Assembly: GCA_021838635.1 (NCBI GenBank)
Contig: JAKCDC010000004.1
Location: 1 to 64,000 of the forward strand
Source of the DNA: Pseudomonadota bacterium
GTDB lineage: Bacteria; Pseudomonadota; Gammaproteobacteria; Steroidobacterales; Steroidobacteraceae
Direction of reading: 5' to 3'
Length of the DNA stretch: 64,000 nucleotides
Shown here: one piece after another, positions 19,745 to 28,650 of the stretch
Position numbering within the stretch: position 1 is the first letter of the stretch
Layout of the letters: the number at the start of each line of letters is the position of its first letter
Program-made: the position numbers and the translations under genes
The notes under the pieces: model-generated
The model's input: the letters and a program-made list of their open reading frames with translations, nothing else
Told to the model about the DNA's origin: nothing
Database searches by the model: none

Positions 19745-20746
19745 ATGTTGAAGATCACCGTCATTCCGGAGCGCTGGCCGATGAAAGAGCCAATACGCAT
19801 CTCGGGCTATGTGTTCACGCATTTCGACGTCTTGGTCGCCAATATCGAGCAGGACGGCATCCTTGGGTGCGGGGAAGCAAGCGGGGTGTACTACCACGAG
19901 GAGGATCCGCAGCGGATGGCCGCGCAGATCGAGCGGGTGCGCGCACAGCTCGAGTCCGGAATTTCCCGTACCACGCTGCGCGAGGTGCTGCCTCCCGGCG
20001 GAGCCCGGGCGGCGCTCGATGCCGCCCTGTGGGATCTCGAGGCCAAGCGCTCGGGTGTGTCGGTGTACGAGCGAGCGGGCGCTGGCGCTCCGCGCGCGCT
20101 CCCGACGACGTACACGGTCGGCGCCGACGCACCGGACCGCATGGCGCAGGCGGCGCGGGAATTCGCGACTGCGCCCCGCCTGAAACTGAAGCTCACCGGG
20201 GAGGATGACCTCGAGCGCCTGCGGGCCGTGCGCGCGGCCCGGCCCGAGGCGTGGATCGGCATCGACGCCAACCAGGGACTCACGCGCGCCTCGCTCGATG
20301 CGCTGCTGCCGGAGCTCGAGGCCTTGGGTGTGCAGCTGATCGAGCAGCCGTTGCCGGTGGGCCAGGAGGCGCAATTGCGCGGTCTGCGCTCGCCGATTCC
20401 GCTCGCGGCCGATGAAAGCGTCCAGGCGATGGGGGATCTCGCCCGTGCTCGGGGTATCTTCGACGTCGTCAATATCAAACTCGACAAATGCGGCGGACTC
20501 ACCGAGGCGTTGCTGATGGTGCACGAGATCCGTCGTCTCGGCATGCAGCCGATGGTCGGGTGCATGTCGAGCACCACGCTCGGGATCGCGCCGGCGTGCG
20601 TCGTCGGACAGCTGTGTGATCTGGTCGATCTCGACGCGCCGCTATTCCTGAGCGAGGACCGCAGTCCCGCGTCGGTCTACCGTGAAGGCTCGGTGCGCTG
20701 CCCGCAGGTGTGGGGGTTCCCCGCCCATCACGGTGCCCGAGGCTGA
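19745..20746 (+). CDS. Enolase-superfamily dipeptide epimerase-like enzyme (AEE-type)
   Basis: LKLKL (KxK), WIGIDANQG, LIEQPLP, PLAADES, NIKLDKCGGLTEAL, GCMSSTTLGI. Confidence 0.82.
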   Translation: MLKITVIPERWPMKEPIRISGYVFTHFDVLVANIEQDGILGCGEASGVYYHEEDPQRMAAQIERVRAQLESGISRTTLREVLPPGGARAALDAALWDLEAKRSGVSVYERAGAGAPRALPTTYTVGADAPDRMAQAAREFATAPRLKLKLTGEDDLERLRAVRAARPEAWIGIDANQGLTRASLDALLPELEALGVQLIEQPLPVGQEAQLRGLRSPIPLAADESVQAMGDLARARGIFDVVNIKLDKCGGLTEALLMVHEIRRLGMQPMVGCMSSTTLGIAPACVVGQLCDLVDLDAPLFLSEDRSPASVYREGSVRCPQVWGFPAHHGARG

Positions 20747-20817
20747 GTTCCGGTGCCGTGCGCGCGCGGGACCCGAGCGCCGCCTTTTGCCAGACGGATC
20801 GGGAGCGCGTGATCTCC

Positions 20818-21096
20818 ATGATTACTGAGCACGGGGAAGCGGGGCGTTTCACAACGCTGTGCCTTCGCGTGCTCGCGCAGGCCGATCCTGCGGCGCTGGG
20901 GCGTGTGCTCAGCTATTTTCAGACCCTGAATGTCGTGCCGCGGCGGGTCGTGGCGGAACTGGACTCCTCCGGCGCACAGCACATCCGGGTCGAGACCCTG
21001 GGCGTTAGTGTTCAGCAGCTCGCCATGATCGGGGCGAAGCTCGCGCAGCATCCGACCGTGGAGCACGCTGATTGGCATGTCCTTTATCCCGGGTGA
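20818..21096 (+). CDS. Small ACT-like domain protein (IlvM-like)
   Basis: 92 aa; LCLRVLAQADPAALGRVLSYFQTLNVVPRRVVAEL resembles ACT regulatory domains. Confidence 0.5.
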   Translation: MITEHGEAGRFTTLCLRVLAQADPAALGRVLSYFQTLNVVPRRVVAELDSSGAQHIRVETLGVSVQQLAMIGAKLAQHPTVEHADWHVLYPG

Positions 21097-21137
21097 GGCA
21101 CGAGTTTGTCTTGACGGGGCGACCCGGCGCGGCCACC

Positions 21138-21170
21138 CGGCCGTCCGGCGCAAACCCCGCCGGACGGCCG
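21138..21170. terminator. Strong hairpin, likely bidirectional terminator
   Basis: 13-bp perfect stem CGGCCGTCCGGCG - CAAACCC - CGCCGGACGGCCG between convergent genes. Confidence 0.6.
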
Positions 21171-21182
21171 ATCTGCGCAGTC

Positions 21183-21701
21183 TCAGACCATCGTCATCGG
21201 AATACCGGCGAGATAGTCGCGCTTGCCGAGCTCCACGCCTGAGTGGCGCAGGATCCCGTATGCGGTGCTGATGTGGAAGTAGAAGTTTGCTAGCACGAAG
21301 TGGTTGAGGTAATCGACCCCGCGCATCTTCGCCTTGTTCTCACGACCCAGCGGGAAAATTATCTCGCGCTCGGCCGAGGCGTCGATTTTGGCCTTGTCGA
21401 GCGTCTTGACGAAGGTGATCGTCTTGGCGATCCGCGTCTTCAGCTCGGCAAACGACTGTTCGTTGTCTTCGTGTTTGGGAGGTTCGACGTCGGCGAGCCG
21501 TGCACCGCCGTTCTTGGCCGCATCGCAGGCGATTTGTACCTGACGGGTGAGCGGGAACATGTCCGGAAACAGCCGGGTGTTGAGCAGTATCGCCGCATCG
21601 AATTTCTTTGCCGCGGCATAGGCTTCCGCCTTGTCGAGCATCGAGGCGAGTGCGTTGAGTCCGATCTCGAACGATGAAATCGCTGCGTTTGACATCGACA
21701 T
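21183..21701 (-). CDS. DUF1993 family protein
   Basis: LNALASMLDKAEAYAAAKKFDAAILLNTRLFPDMFPLTRQVQIACDAAK...NFYFHISTAYGILRHSGVELGKRDYLAG. Confidence 0.85.
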   Translation of the reverse strand: MSMSNAAISSFEIGLNALASMLDKAEAYAAAKKFDAAILLNTRLFPDMFPLTRQVQIACDAAKNGGARLADVEPPKHEDNEQSFAELKTRIAKTITFVKTLDKAKIDASAEREIIFPLGRENKAKMRGVDYLNHFVLANFYFHISTAYGILRHSGVELGKRDYLAGIPMTMV

Positions 21702-22362
21702 GAAATGACCTCGTGGTGGTATGAATGATCCGGCGTGCCGCGGGTGCAGCCTGCGTTGGCGCATGAGCGCTGCTTGACTCGCTGCCGGCATGATGCCTCT
21801 GGAAACATGACGTTTCGTGCATCCTGCGACCAGCCGAGAGGCCGCTGCGACAGCGGTCGTCGTGGCGGCGCCTGAATTCTGGAACGGTCGGCATCCTGGT
21901 GCAGCGCCGTGCGGCAAGGGTACCGCTCGCGCGGTGTCCTTTTAGCAGGCTGCGGTAGGGGCGGGCGAGAAAATTCGATTCGGACGCGGTCCATGAGGCG
22001 CCGAGGCCGGTGCTGGCGGATGCGCTGCGGGGAGGCCGCCTCGGTCGGGGATGTGGTCGTTCATGTTCCCCTACGGCGCCTCGAGCAGTCGCCGCCGCAG
22101 GCGCTCGATGCCTTCTTCGGGGCTGTCGTGCAACGCTCCTTCGGCACGGGCAATCTGGGCCGCAGAGTCAGGGCCGCGCCCCTGGGGCTTCTCGTGCGGG
22201 TGAGTGAGTGTCCGCGGACGACCGGGCTTGGGGGGAGGCCCGCGCCGGTCCCGGCGCCTGCCATTCGGTTAGACTGCAAGCGCCTTGCCGGGCGACACAG
22301 GAGTTCGGGATGCGAGCGGCGCGCTACCATGCCGGCGTGCTGCGGCGCTCCGTTGAAGGTCC

Positions 22363-23445
22363 ATGAACCGATCGATCGATGCCGACGCGCTGCGCCGCCT
22401 CGGAGCGGACTTGCTGGTGCAGGCCGGAGTGCCGGCAGCGGATGCGCGGCTGCTGGCCGACACGCTGGTCACCGCGGAGCAGTGGGGCCACGCCTCGCAC
22501 GGCATGCTGCGTCTGCCGTGGTATCTGGCGCGGCTGCGCAGCGGTGCTATGACTGCGGTGACGCAATCGCAGCTTGTGCTCGACAACGGTGCGGTTGCGG
22601 TGATCGATGGTCGTGACGGCATTGGCCAGGTCCTGGCGCAGGAGGCGACCCGAGTGGGGATCGCTCGGGCGCAGGCACATGGCGTGAGTGTCGTGGCGGT
22701 ACGCAACTCCAATCATTTCGGTACCGCGGCGTACTTCACGCGTCAGTGCGCGCACCAGGGCTGCATCGGTGTGCTGGCGACGAACGCGAGTCCGGCTATG
22801 GCGCCGTGGGGCGGCCGGACAAAGGCGCTCGGCACCAATCCCTGGTCCATCGCTGCCCCGGCGGGGGCACGCGGGGTCGTCGTGATGGACATCGCCAACA
22901 CCGCGGTGGCGCGCGGCAAGATCTACGCGGCCGCGCAGCGCAACGAGGCGATTCCGGCTGGTTGGGCTGCGGATGGACGCGGCGTTCCGACCACCGATGC
23001 GCACACGGCATTGCAGGGTCTGATCCTGCCCATGGCCGGACACAAGGGCTACATCATCTCGTTCATGATGGACGTGCTCGCCGGGGTGTTGACTGGGAGC
23101 GCCTTCGGTGCGGGGGTGGCCGGGCCGTATGTCGCTGACCGCGCGAGCGGTTGCGGGCACCTGTTCATTACGATCCAGATCGACGCTCTGATGCCGCGCG
23201 CGCAGTTCGAGCAGCGCCTCGCGCGACTCATCGAGGAGGTGAAGGCAGTTCCGCGGGCGGCGGGCATCGAGGAGATCTTCTTTCCCGGGGAGATCGAGGC
23301 TCGGCGGTGCGCCGAGAGCAGGACGCGGGGCCTCTCGATCCCGGAACAGACGTGGAAGACGCTGTCGGAACTCGCGGCGCAATCCACTGTGGCGATGCCG
23401 GGGATTCGCGCGGCGGCAGGGCCGGCCGAGTGCGGGCCATCGTGA
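22363..23445 (+). CDS. Ldh2-family (malate/L-lactate dehydrogenase type) oxidoreductase
   Basis: GHASHGMLRLPWYL, VRNSNHFGTAAYF, NPWSIAAPAG, GHKGYIISFMMDVLAG. Confidence 0.9.
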   Translation: MNRSIDADALRRLGADLLVQAGVPAADARLLADTLVTAEQWGHASHGMLRLPWYLARLRSGAMTAVTQSQLVLDNGAVAVIDGRDGIGQVLAQEATRVGIARAQAHGVSVVAVRNSNHFGTAAYFTRQCAHQGCIGVLATNASPAMAPWGGRTKALGTNPWSIAAPAGARGVVVMDIANTAVARGKIYAAAQRNEAIPAGWAADGRGVPTTDAHTALQGLILPMAGHKGYIISFMMDVLAGVLTGSAFGAGVAGPYVADRASGCGHLFITIQIDALMPRAQFEQRLARLIEEVKAVPRAAGIEEIFFPGEIEARRCAESRTRGLSIPEQTWKTLSELAAQSTVAMPGIRAAAGPAECGPS

Positions 23446-23744
23446 TCGCACTCATCGTCACACTGGAAGTCCACGCCGACCAACTGGAGCGCTTTCTCGC
23501 CGCGATCCGCCAGAACGCGCAGCACAGCTTCACGCGCGAGCACGGCTGCAAGTATTTCGACGTCACGCAGGACGCGCAGCGGCCGACGCATTTCGTTTTT
23601 TACGAGCTCTACACCGATGAGGCGGCGCTCGAGGCACATCGTGCGGCTGCGCACGTTGCCGAATGGCGTCGGGCCGCCGAGGCCTGCGTCGTCCCGGGAA
23701 GCCAGATCAATACCGTCTGCCGCCAGCTGTTTCATTTCGCCTGA
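23430..23744 (+). CDS. Antibiotic biosynthesis monooxygenase (ABM) / quinol monooxygenase-like protein
   Basis: GTG start within preceding gene; IALIVTLEVHADQLERFLAAIRQNAQHSFTREHGCKYFDVTQD...HFVFYELYTDEAALEAHRAAAHVAEW. Confidence 0.8.
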   Translation: MRAIVIALIVTLEVHADQLERFLAAIRQNAQHSFTREHGCKYFDVTQDAQRPTHFVFYELYTDEAALEAHRAAAHVAEWRRAAEACVVPGSQINTVCRQLFHFA

Positions 23745-23950
23745 GCGTCCGCGACCGAGCCGCCCCCGGTGGCACTGGGCCTGCCCGTGCGTTGGGCGCG
23801 GGTCGGCGGCGCTCGGCATTGAGTCGCCAAGGCCATTACAATGACCGCGGGGAGAGTTTCTGGCGGCGGCTTGCGGCGAGGGTTTGCGCCGGCGTTTGAT
23901 CGTCCGGGCAGCATCGCTGCGGCGCGGCCACCTTTACAGAGGATGGCGAG

Positions 23951-25114
23951 ATGCGACACATGTATTACGCTGTGGCGGCCACGGCTCTCCTGGGGGCATT
24001 GGGGACGCAGACGAGTTACGCCGTGACGGCAACCAAGGCGGTATTCGGGCACCTGCCCGATGGCAGAGCCGTGTATGCGGTCACGCTGCGCAACCGGGCG
24101 GGAATCACGGTCCGGCTGCTGACCTACGGAGCACGGGTGCAGGAGATTCTCACGCCGGATCGCAACGGACACTTCGCGGACGTGGCGCTCGGCTACCCCA
24201 CGTTGCGCGGCTATCTCAGTAAGTCCGATCCGTACTTCGGTGCCACCGTCGGGCGATTCGCCAACCGGATCGCAAAGGGCCGCTTCACGCTGAATGGCCA
24301 CACGTATCAGTTGCCGATCAACGACGGACCGAACTCGCTGCACGGCGGCACGAAGGGGTTCGACCGGCGCTTATGGACGGTGCTCGGCGTGCACCGCGGA
24401 CGATCCCTGGGTAGCGTCACTCTGCGCTACGTCAGTCCGAACGGTCAGGAAGGCTATCCGGGTACGCTCACCGCGACCGTGACCTACGCGCTCTCGAACC
24501 GTAACCAGCTCTTTATCCGCTATCGGGCCACGACCAATGCCCCGACCATCGTGAATTTGAGCAACCACACCTACTGGAATCTCTCGGGCGAGGGCTCCGG
24601 CAGCATCCTTAATGAGCAGCTCATGATTCCGGCGGCGGACATCACGCCAACGGACGCGACGCAGATCCCGACGGGCGTGATCCGGCCGGTGGCCGGTACG
24701 CCGTTCGACTTCCGCACGCCCAAGCTCATCGGACGCGACATCCTCGACGGCCACTCGCGCCAGCTGGTCTTCGGTCGCGGCTACGACATGAACTGGGTGT
24801 TCGGCCGCGGACCTATTGCCGGACTGCGCCTGATGGCCCGGATCGTCGATCCGGTCTCCGGTCGGGTGCTTACGTTGCAGTCGAACCAGCCCGGCCTGCA
24901 GTTCTACAGCGGCAATTATCTCAACGGCACCATCGTTGGCATTTCCGGGCACATTTATCGGCAGGGTGATGCGTTCGTGCTCGAGCCGCAGGTCTTCCCG
25001 GATACGCCGAATCACCCGAACTTCGGCTCGGCGCGGCTGAATCCCGGTCAGGTCTACCGCAATAATATTGTGTATACCTTTTCGACGATGTCCGCCGGCG
25101 CGGCGAAGCGGTGA
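23951..25114 (+). CDS. galM: Aldose 1-epimerase (mutarotase), exported
   Basis: Signal peptide; TYGARVQEIL, GATVGRFANRIAKG, NDGPNSLHGGTKGFDRRLW, NLSNHTYWNLSGEG. Confidence 0.92.
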   Translation: MRHMYYAVAATALLGALGTQTSYAVTATKAVFGHLPDGRAVYAVTLRNRAGITVRLLTYGARVQEILTPDRNGHFADVALGYPTLRGYLSKSDPYFGATVGRFANRIAKGRFTLNGHTYQLPINDGPNSLHGGTKGFDRRLWTVLGVHRGRSLGSVTLRYVSPNGQEGYPGTLTATVTYALSNRNQLFIRYRATTNAPTIVNLSNHTYWNLSGEGSGSILNEQLMIPAADITPTDATQIPTGVIRPVAGTPFDFRTPKLIGRDILDGHSRQLVFGRGYDMNWVFGRGPIAGLRLMARIVDPVSGRVLTLQSNQPGLQFYSGNYLNGTIVGISGHIYRQGDAFVLEPQVFPDTPNHPNFGSARLNPGQVYRNNIVYTFSTMSAGAAKR

Positions 25115-25120
25115 TGCACG

Positions 25121-25152
25121 CGGGACGGCCGGGCGGTGGCCTGGCCGTCCCG
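25121..25152. terminator. Hairpin terminator downstream of mutarotase
   Basis: 10-bp perfect stem CGGGACGGCC - 12 nt - GGCCGTCCCG. Confidence 0.5.
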
Positions 25153-25369
25153 TTGCCGGGGCGCCGCGTTTGGCATGCAGAGGCAGACTTTTGCCGTCAA
25201 GCGGATTAATCTTATGAATAAGGCGAGATCAGGCCGATGGCGCACCGGAGCCTGTCTCTCATATCGACGCCGGATCGGCGGATCCTTGCGCTGAGTGCGC
25301 GTGGCCGGAGCGACACTGGCGCCAAGCGCCTTGCGCGCGTGGCGTTGTGGACATTTGGGGGGGCATGAG

Positions 25370-26014
25370 ATGACGATGAGACACGTGGTTGGCGCGGCGA
25401 CCCCGCCGGTGATCGCCATCCTTCGCGGCGTAACGCCGGCGGAGGCGATCGATATTGGTGGCGCGCTGATTGACGGCGGGATCCGCATGATGGAGGTGCC
25501 GCTGAACTCCCCTCAGCCGCTGGAGAGCATCGCGCGGTTGACCGGCAGGTTCGGCGAGCAGGCGTTGATTGGTGCCGGCACCGTGCTCACGGTGCAGGAT
25601 GTCGAGGAGGCTGCCGCAGCCGGGGCGCGGCTGGTGGTCTCGCCGCACACCGATCCGCAGGTGATCCGGCGTACGGTGGATCTCGGACTCGATAGCTTTC
25701 CGGGGTTCCTCTCCGCGAGCGAGGCGTTCTGCGCGCTCCAGGCCGGCGCCACGCAGCTGAAGCTCTTCCCGGCCCTCACTGTGGGGACGCTCTACCTGAA
25801 GGCCTTGCGCGAAGTGCTGCCCCGCACCGCCGGGGTCTGGGCGGTCGGCGGCACCGGTGCGCACGATCTTGCCAGCTGGCTTGAGGCCGGGGCTGCGGGC
25901 ATCGGGGTCGGCGGCTCACTCTATAAAGCCGCAGATGCCCCGTCTCTGGTGCGCGAGCGCGCACAGGCGCTGCATGCCGCATGGGCGCGCCACCTGGCGA
26001 CCCGGCGCGCCTGA
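25370..26014 (+). CDS. 2-dehydro-3-deoxy-6-phosphogalactonate (KDPGal/KDPG) aldolase
   Basis: PVIAILRGVTPAEA, EVPLNSPQPLESI, ALIGAGTVLTVQDV, QLKLFPALTVGTLYLKAL, VWAVGGTGAHDLASWLEAGAAGIGVGGSLYKA. Confidence 0.9.
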   Translation: MTMRHVVGAATPPVIAILRGVTPAEAIDIGGALIDGGIRMMEVPLNSPQPLESIARLTGRFGEQALIGAGTVLTVQDVEEAAAAGARLVVSPHTDPQVIRRTVDLGLDSFPGFLSASEAFCALQAGATQLKLFPALTVGTLYLKALREVLPRTAGVWAVGGTGAHDLASWLEAGAAGIGVGGSLYKAADAPSLVRERAQALHAAWARHLATRRA

Positions 26015-26024
26015 GAGGTCGAAC

Positions 26025-27728
26025 ATGCATCCGAAGGCAATCGACTGGATCATCATGGGGACGTACTTCGCGGTCGTGCTGGGCATCGGCGCGGCCCTGA
26101 AGCGCTCCATGCGCACCAGCACGGACTTCTTTCTCTCCGGGCGCGCCATACCGGCCTGGATCGCCGGACTTGCGTTCATCTCGGCGAACCTCGGCGCTCA
26201 AGAGGTCATCGGCATGGCCGCCTCGGGCGCCAAGTACGGCATGGCCACCGCCCAGTTCTACTGGGTGGGCGCGATTCCGGCGATGGTCTTTCTCGGGGTG
26301 TTCATGATGCCGTTCTACTACGGCTCGCGCGCCCGCTCGGTGCCGGAGTACCTGAAGCTGCGCTTTGATGAGAAGACCCGGGGGCTGAACGCCATCACCT
26401 TCGCGGTGATGACGGTGTTCTCTTCCGGGATCTCGCTGTACGCGCTCGCATTGCTGCTGCGGTTGCTGCTCGGCTGGGACTTCAACACCAGCGTATCGCT
26501 CTCGGCGCTGATCGTGCTGGTGTACATCTTCCTCGGCGGACTGACTTCGGCAATTTACAACGAAGTGTTGCAGTTTTTTCTCATCGTGTTCGGCTTCGCG
26601 CCGCTGGTGCTGATCGGTCTGAAAGACGTCGGTGGCTGGCAGGGGCTGGTTGCCGGCCTGCACACGGTGGCGCGTGCACGCGGCTTTGCGCCCGATGCGT
26701 GGCTGAGCACCTGGAGCGTGATGGGCAGCCCGCATGAGAACCCCATGGGCATCGACTGGTTCAGCATGGCCATGGGACTCGGGTTCGTGCTGTCCTTTGG
26801 CTATTGGTGTACCGACTTCCTGGTGGTTCAGCGGGCGCTCTCGGCCGAGTCGATGGACTCGGCGCGGCGCACACCGCTGATCGCCGCGATCCCGAAGATG
26901 CTCTTCCCGTTCCTGGTGATCCTGCCGGGCATGATCGCCATCGCCGCCACGGTGCACGGCGGGGCGAGCGGCCTGACGCTGCCGCGTCAGGCCGACGGGC
27001 ACCTCAACTACAACATGGTCGTGCCGTTGATGCTCGGGCGGTACTTCCCGAACGGCATGCTCGGACTTGGCCTGACGGCGCTGATGGCGAGCTTCATGAC
27101 CGGCATGGCGGGCAACGTCACGGCGTTCAACACGGTATGGACGTACGACATCTACCAGGCGTACATCCGCCGCGAGGCCTCCGATGCGCACTATCTCACC
27201 GTCGGTCGTGTGGCCACCGTGGTCGGCATCGCGCTCTCAGTGGCGGCCGCCTACGTCACCCATCGCTTCAACAACATCATGGATCTGCTGCAGCTGCTGT
27301 TCGCGTTCGTCAATGCACCGCTGTTCGCCACGTTCCTGCTCGGCATGTTCTGGAAGCGCACCAGCGGACACGGCGCGTTCGCAGGACTGCTGGCCGGTAC
27401 CGCCGCTGCGGCCGTGCATCACGGCCTGACGCTGCCGGCCGGCGCCTCACCGGGCATCAAGGGCGGCTGGATCGCCGTGATGCATCTGTACCCGAGCCCC
27501 ATGGCACAGAACTTCTGGACCGCGATCTATGCGTTCGGCGTGTGCTTCCTGGTGACCGTCGGCGTCAGTCTCCTCACCCAGCCGCGGCCCGAGGGGGAAC
27601 TGGTCGGGCTGGTCTATTCACTCACACCGCGCCAGGACTCGAGTGCCGCCCGCTGGTACCGCCGCCCGGCGGTGCTCGGCGTGTGCGTCCTCGCTGCCGC
27701 CGTGACCCTCAACTTCTTGTTCTGGTGA
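26025..27728 (+). CDS. SSS-family sodium/solute (sugar) symporter
   Basis: Multi-TM; TDFFLSGRAIPAWIAGLAFISANLGAQEVIGMAASGAKYGMATAQFYWVGAIPAMVFLG. Confidence 0.92.
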   Translation: MHPKAIDWIIMGTYFAVVLGIGAALKRSMRTSTDFFLSGRAIPAWIAGLAFISANLGAQEVIGMAASGAKYGMATAQFYWVGAIPAMVFLGVFMMPFYYGSRARSVPEYLKLRFDEKTRGLNAITFAVMTVFSSGISLYALALLLRLLLGWDFNTSVSLSALIVLVYIFLGGLTSAIYNEVLQFFLIVFGFAPLVLIGLKDVGGWQGLVAGLHTVARARGFAPDAWLSTWSVMGSPHENPMGIDWFSMAMGLGFVLSFGYWCTDFLVVQRALSAESMDSARRTPLIAAIPKMLFPFLVILPGMIAIAATVHGGASGLTLPRQADGHLNYNMVVPLMLGRYFPNGMLGLGLTALMASFMTGMAGNVTAFNTVWTYDIYQAYIRREASDAHYLTVGRVATVVGIALSVAAAYVTHRFNNIMDLLQLLFAFVNAPLFATFLLGMFWKRTSGHGAFAGLLAGTAAAAVHHGLTLPAGASPGIKGGWIAVMHLYPSPMAQNFWTAIYAFGVCFLVTVGVSLLTQPRPEGELVGLVYSLTPRQDSSAARWYRRPAVLGVCVLAAAVTLNFLFW

Positions 27729-27734
27729 TCACTC

Positions 27735-27938
27735 ATGGGACTTGATATCCGCATTCCGGTCGGTGCACTGTTCAGCCTGCTCGGCCTCCTGCTCGCCGGC
27801 TACGGTCTGCACGGCGGTGCGGCGCTCGCGAGACGCTCACTCGGCATCAACATCGACCTGTGGTGGGGCCTGGTGATGCTCGTGTTCGGCGTGGCCATGC
27901 TGTTGCTGGCGTGGCGCGCCCGCGCGCGCAACCGCTGA
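27735..27938 (+). CDS. Small two-TM membrane protein
   Basis: 67 aa starting 6 bp after the transporter stop; two hydrophobic segments. Confidence 0.6.
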   Translation: MGLDIRIPVGALFSLLGLLLAGYGLHGGAALARRSLGINIDLWWGLVMLVFGVAMLLLAWRARARNR

Positions 27939-27949
27939 GGCGCACTCTT

Positions 27950-28236
27950 CGGTGATCGGCGTGTCAGCGCGCCTCTTACGGGGATGCGCGAGGCCGTCGG
28001 TCCGGACGTAGACGCCGCGCGTCTGTCGGTGAACCGCAGCCGCTGACCGATGTGCGCGAGGCGCAGCCGCTCGGGTAACAGCACCTCGACGCTCTGGCCG
28101 CGCAGCGCCCGCGGGTCATGGCCGAGCAGTCGCTGCACCGGGTCGCTGGCGAACACGATGGTTCCCGATTCATCGACAATGAGCGCCGCGGCCTGGGGAT
28201 CCGGTAGCGCGCAGTCCAAGTGAGCCGGCGGTTGCA
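27950..28236 (-). pseudogene. Truncated PAS-domain gene remnant
   Basis: ALIVDESGTIVFASDPVQRLLGHDPRALRGQSVEVLLPERLRLAHIGQRLRFTD is PAS-like, then the reading frame becomes non-PAS-like low-complexity sequence; downstream boundary approximate. Confidence 0.5.
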
Positions 28237-28322
28237 TCACAGACCACGGTATTCGTCGTGATCGGGTCGCACAGAAGTCGGTACAAATGCGTATCCGCAT
28301 CCGGTGCGTTTGCCCGCCCCGC

Positions 28323-28646
28323 CTAGGGCGCGCGCAGTTGCTCGAGGCGCTGTAGCCGACGCTCCAGGCTCCGTTGCGCTTCCAACAGTTCCACGGCTAG
28401 TACTGCACCGCTCAGGTTTACGCCAAGATCGCGCATCAGCCGCCCGACGAGCGCCAGGCGCGGCAGCGCTGCCGCCGGCAGCAGCCACTCGGCCGGGGCG
28501 GCGCCCCGCGGCGCCACCAGCCCGAGGTCGGCCAGCTCGGCAATCGCCGTGAGATCGAGTCGGCACAGCGCGCAGATGTCACCGGCGCCGATCCAGTCGG
28601 TCTCGCCCATCAGGTGCACCTCGTATCGTTCGACGGCCTCGGTCAC
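28323..28646 (-). CDS. cbpM: Chaperone modulator CbpM-like (MerR-type) protein
   Basis: 107 aa, immediately downstream of cbpA on the same strand; MerR-like ICALCRLDLTAIAELADLGLVAPRG and C-terminal helix. Confidence 0.75.
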   Translation of the reverse strand: MTEAVERYEVHLMGETDWIGAGDICALCRLDLTAIAELADLGLVAPRGAAPAEWLLPAAALPRLALVGRLMRDLGVNLSGAVLAVELLEAQRSLERRLQRLEQLRAP

Positions 28647-28650
28647 GGCA

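Noticed and set aside
19055-20524. 489-aa minus-strand ORF opposite serine hydrolase/epimerase
   Set aside because: Spans two real genes on the other strand and lacks domain features.
22000-22330. Several short overlapping ORFs upstream of the Ldh2-type gene
   Set aside because: Arg/Pro-rich, mutually overlapping, no homology recognised; treated as intergenic.
25776-27191. 471-aa minus-strand ORF opposite the SSS symporter
   Set aside because: Shadow ORF of a GC-rich gene; composition is Arg/His/Gln-rich with no domain, and the + strand has a clear transporter.
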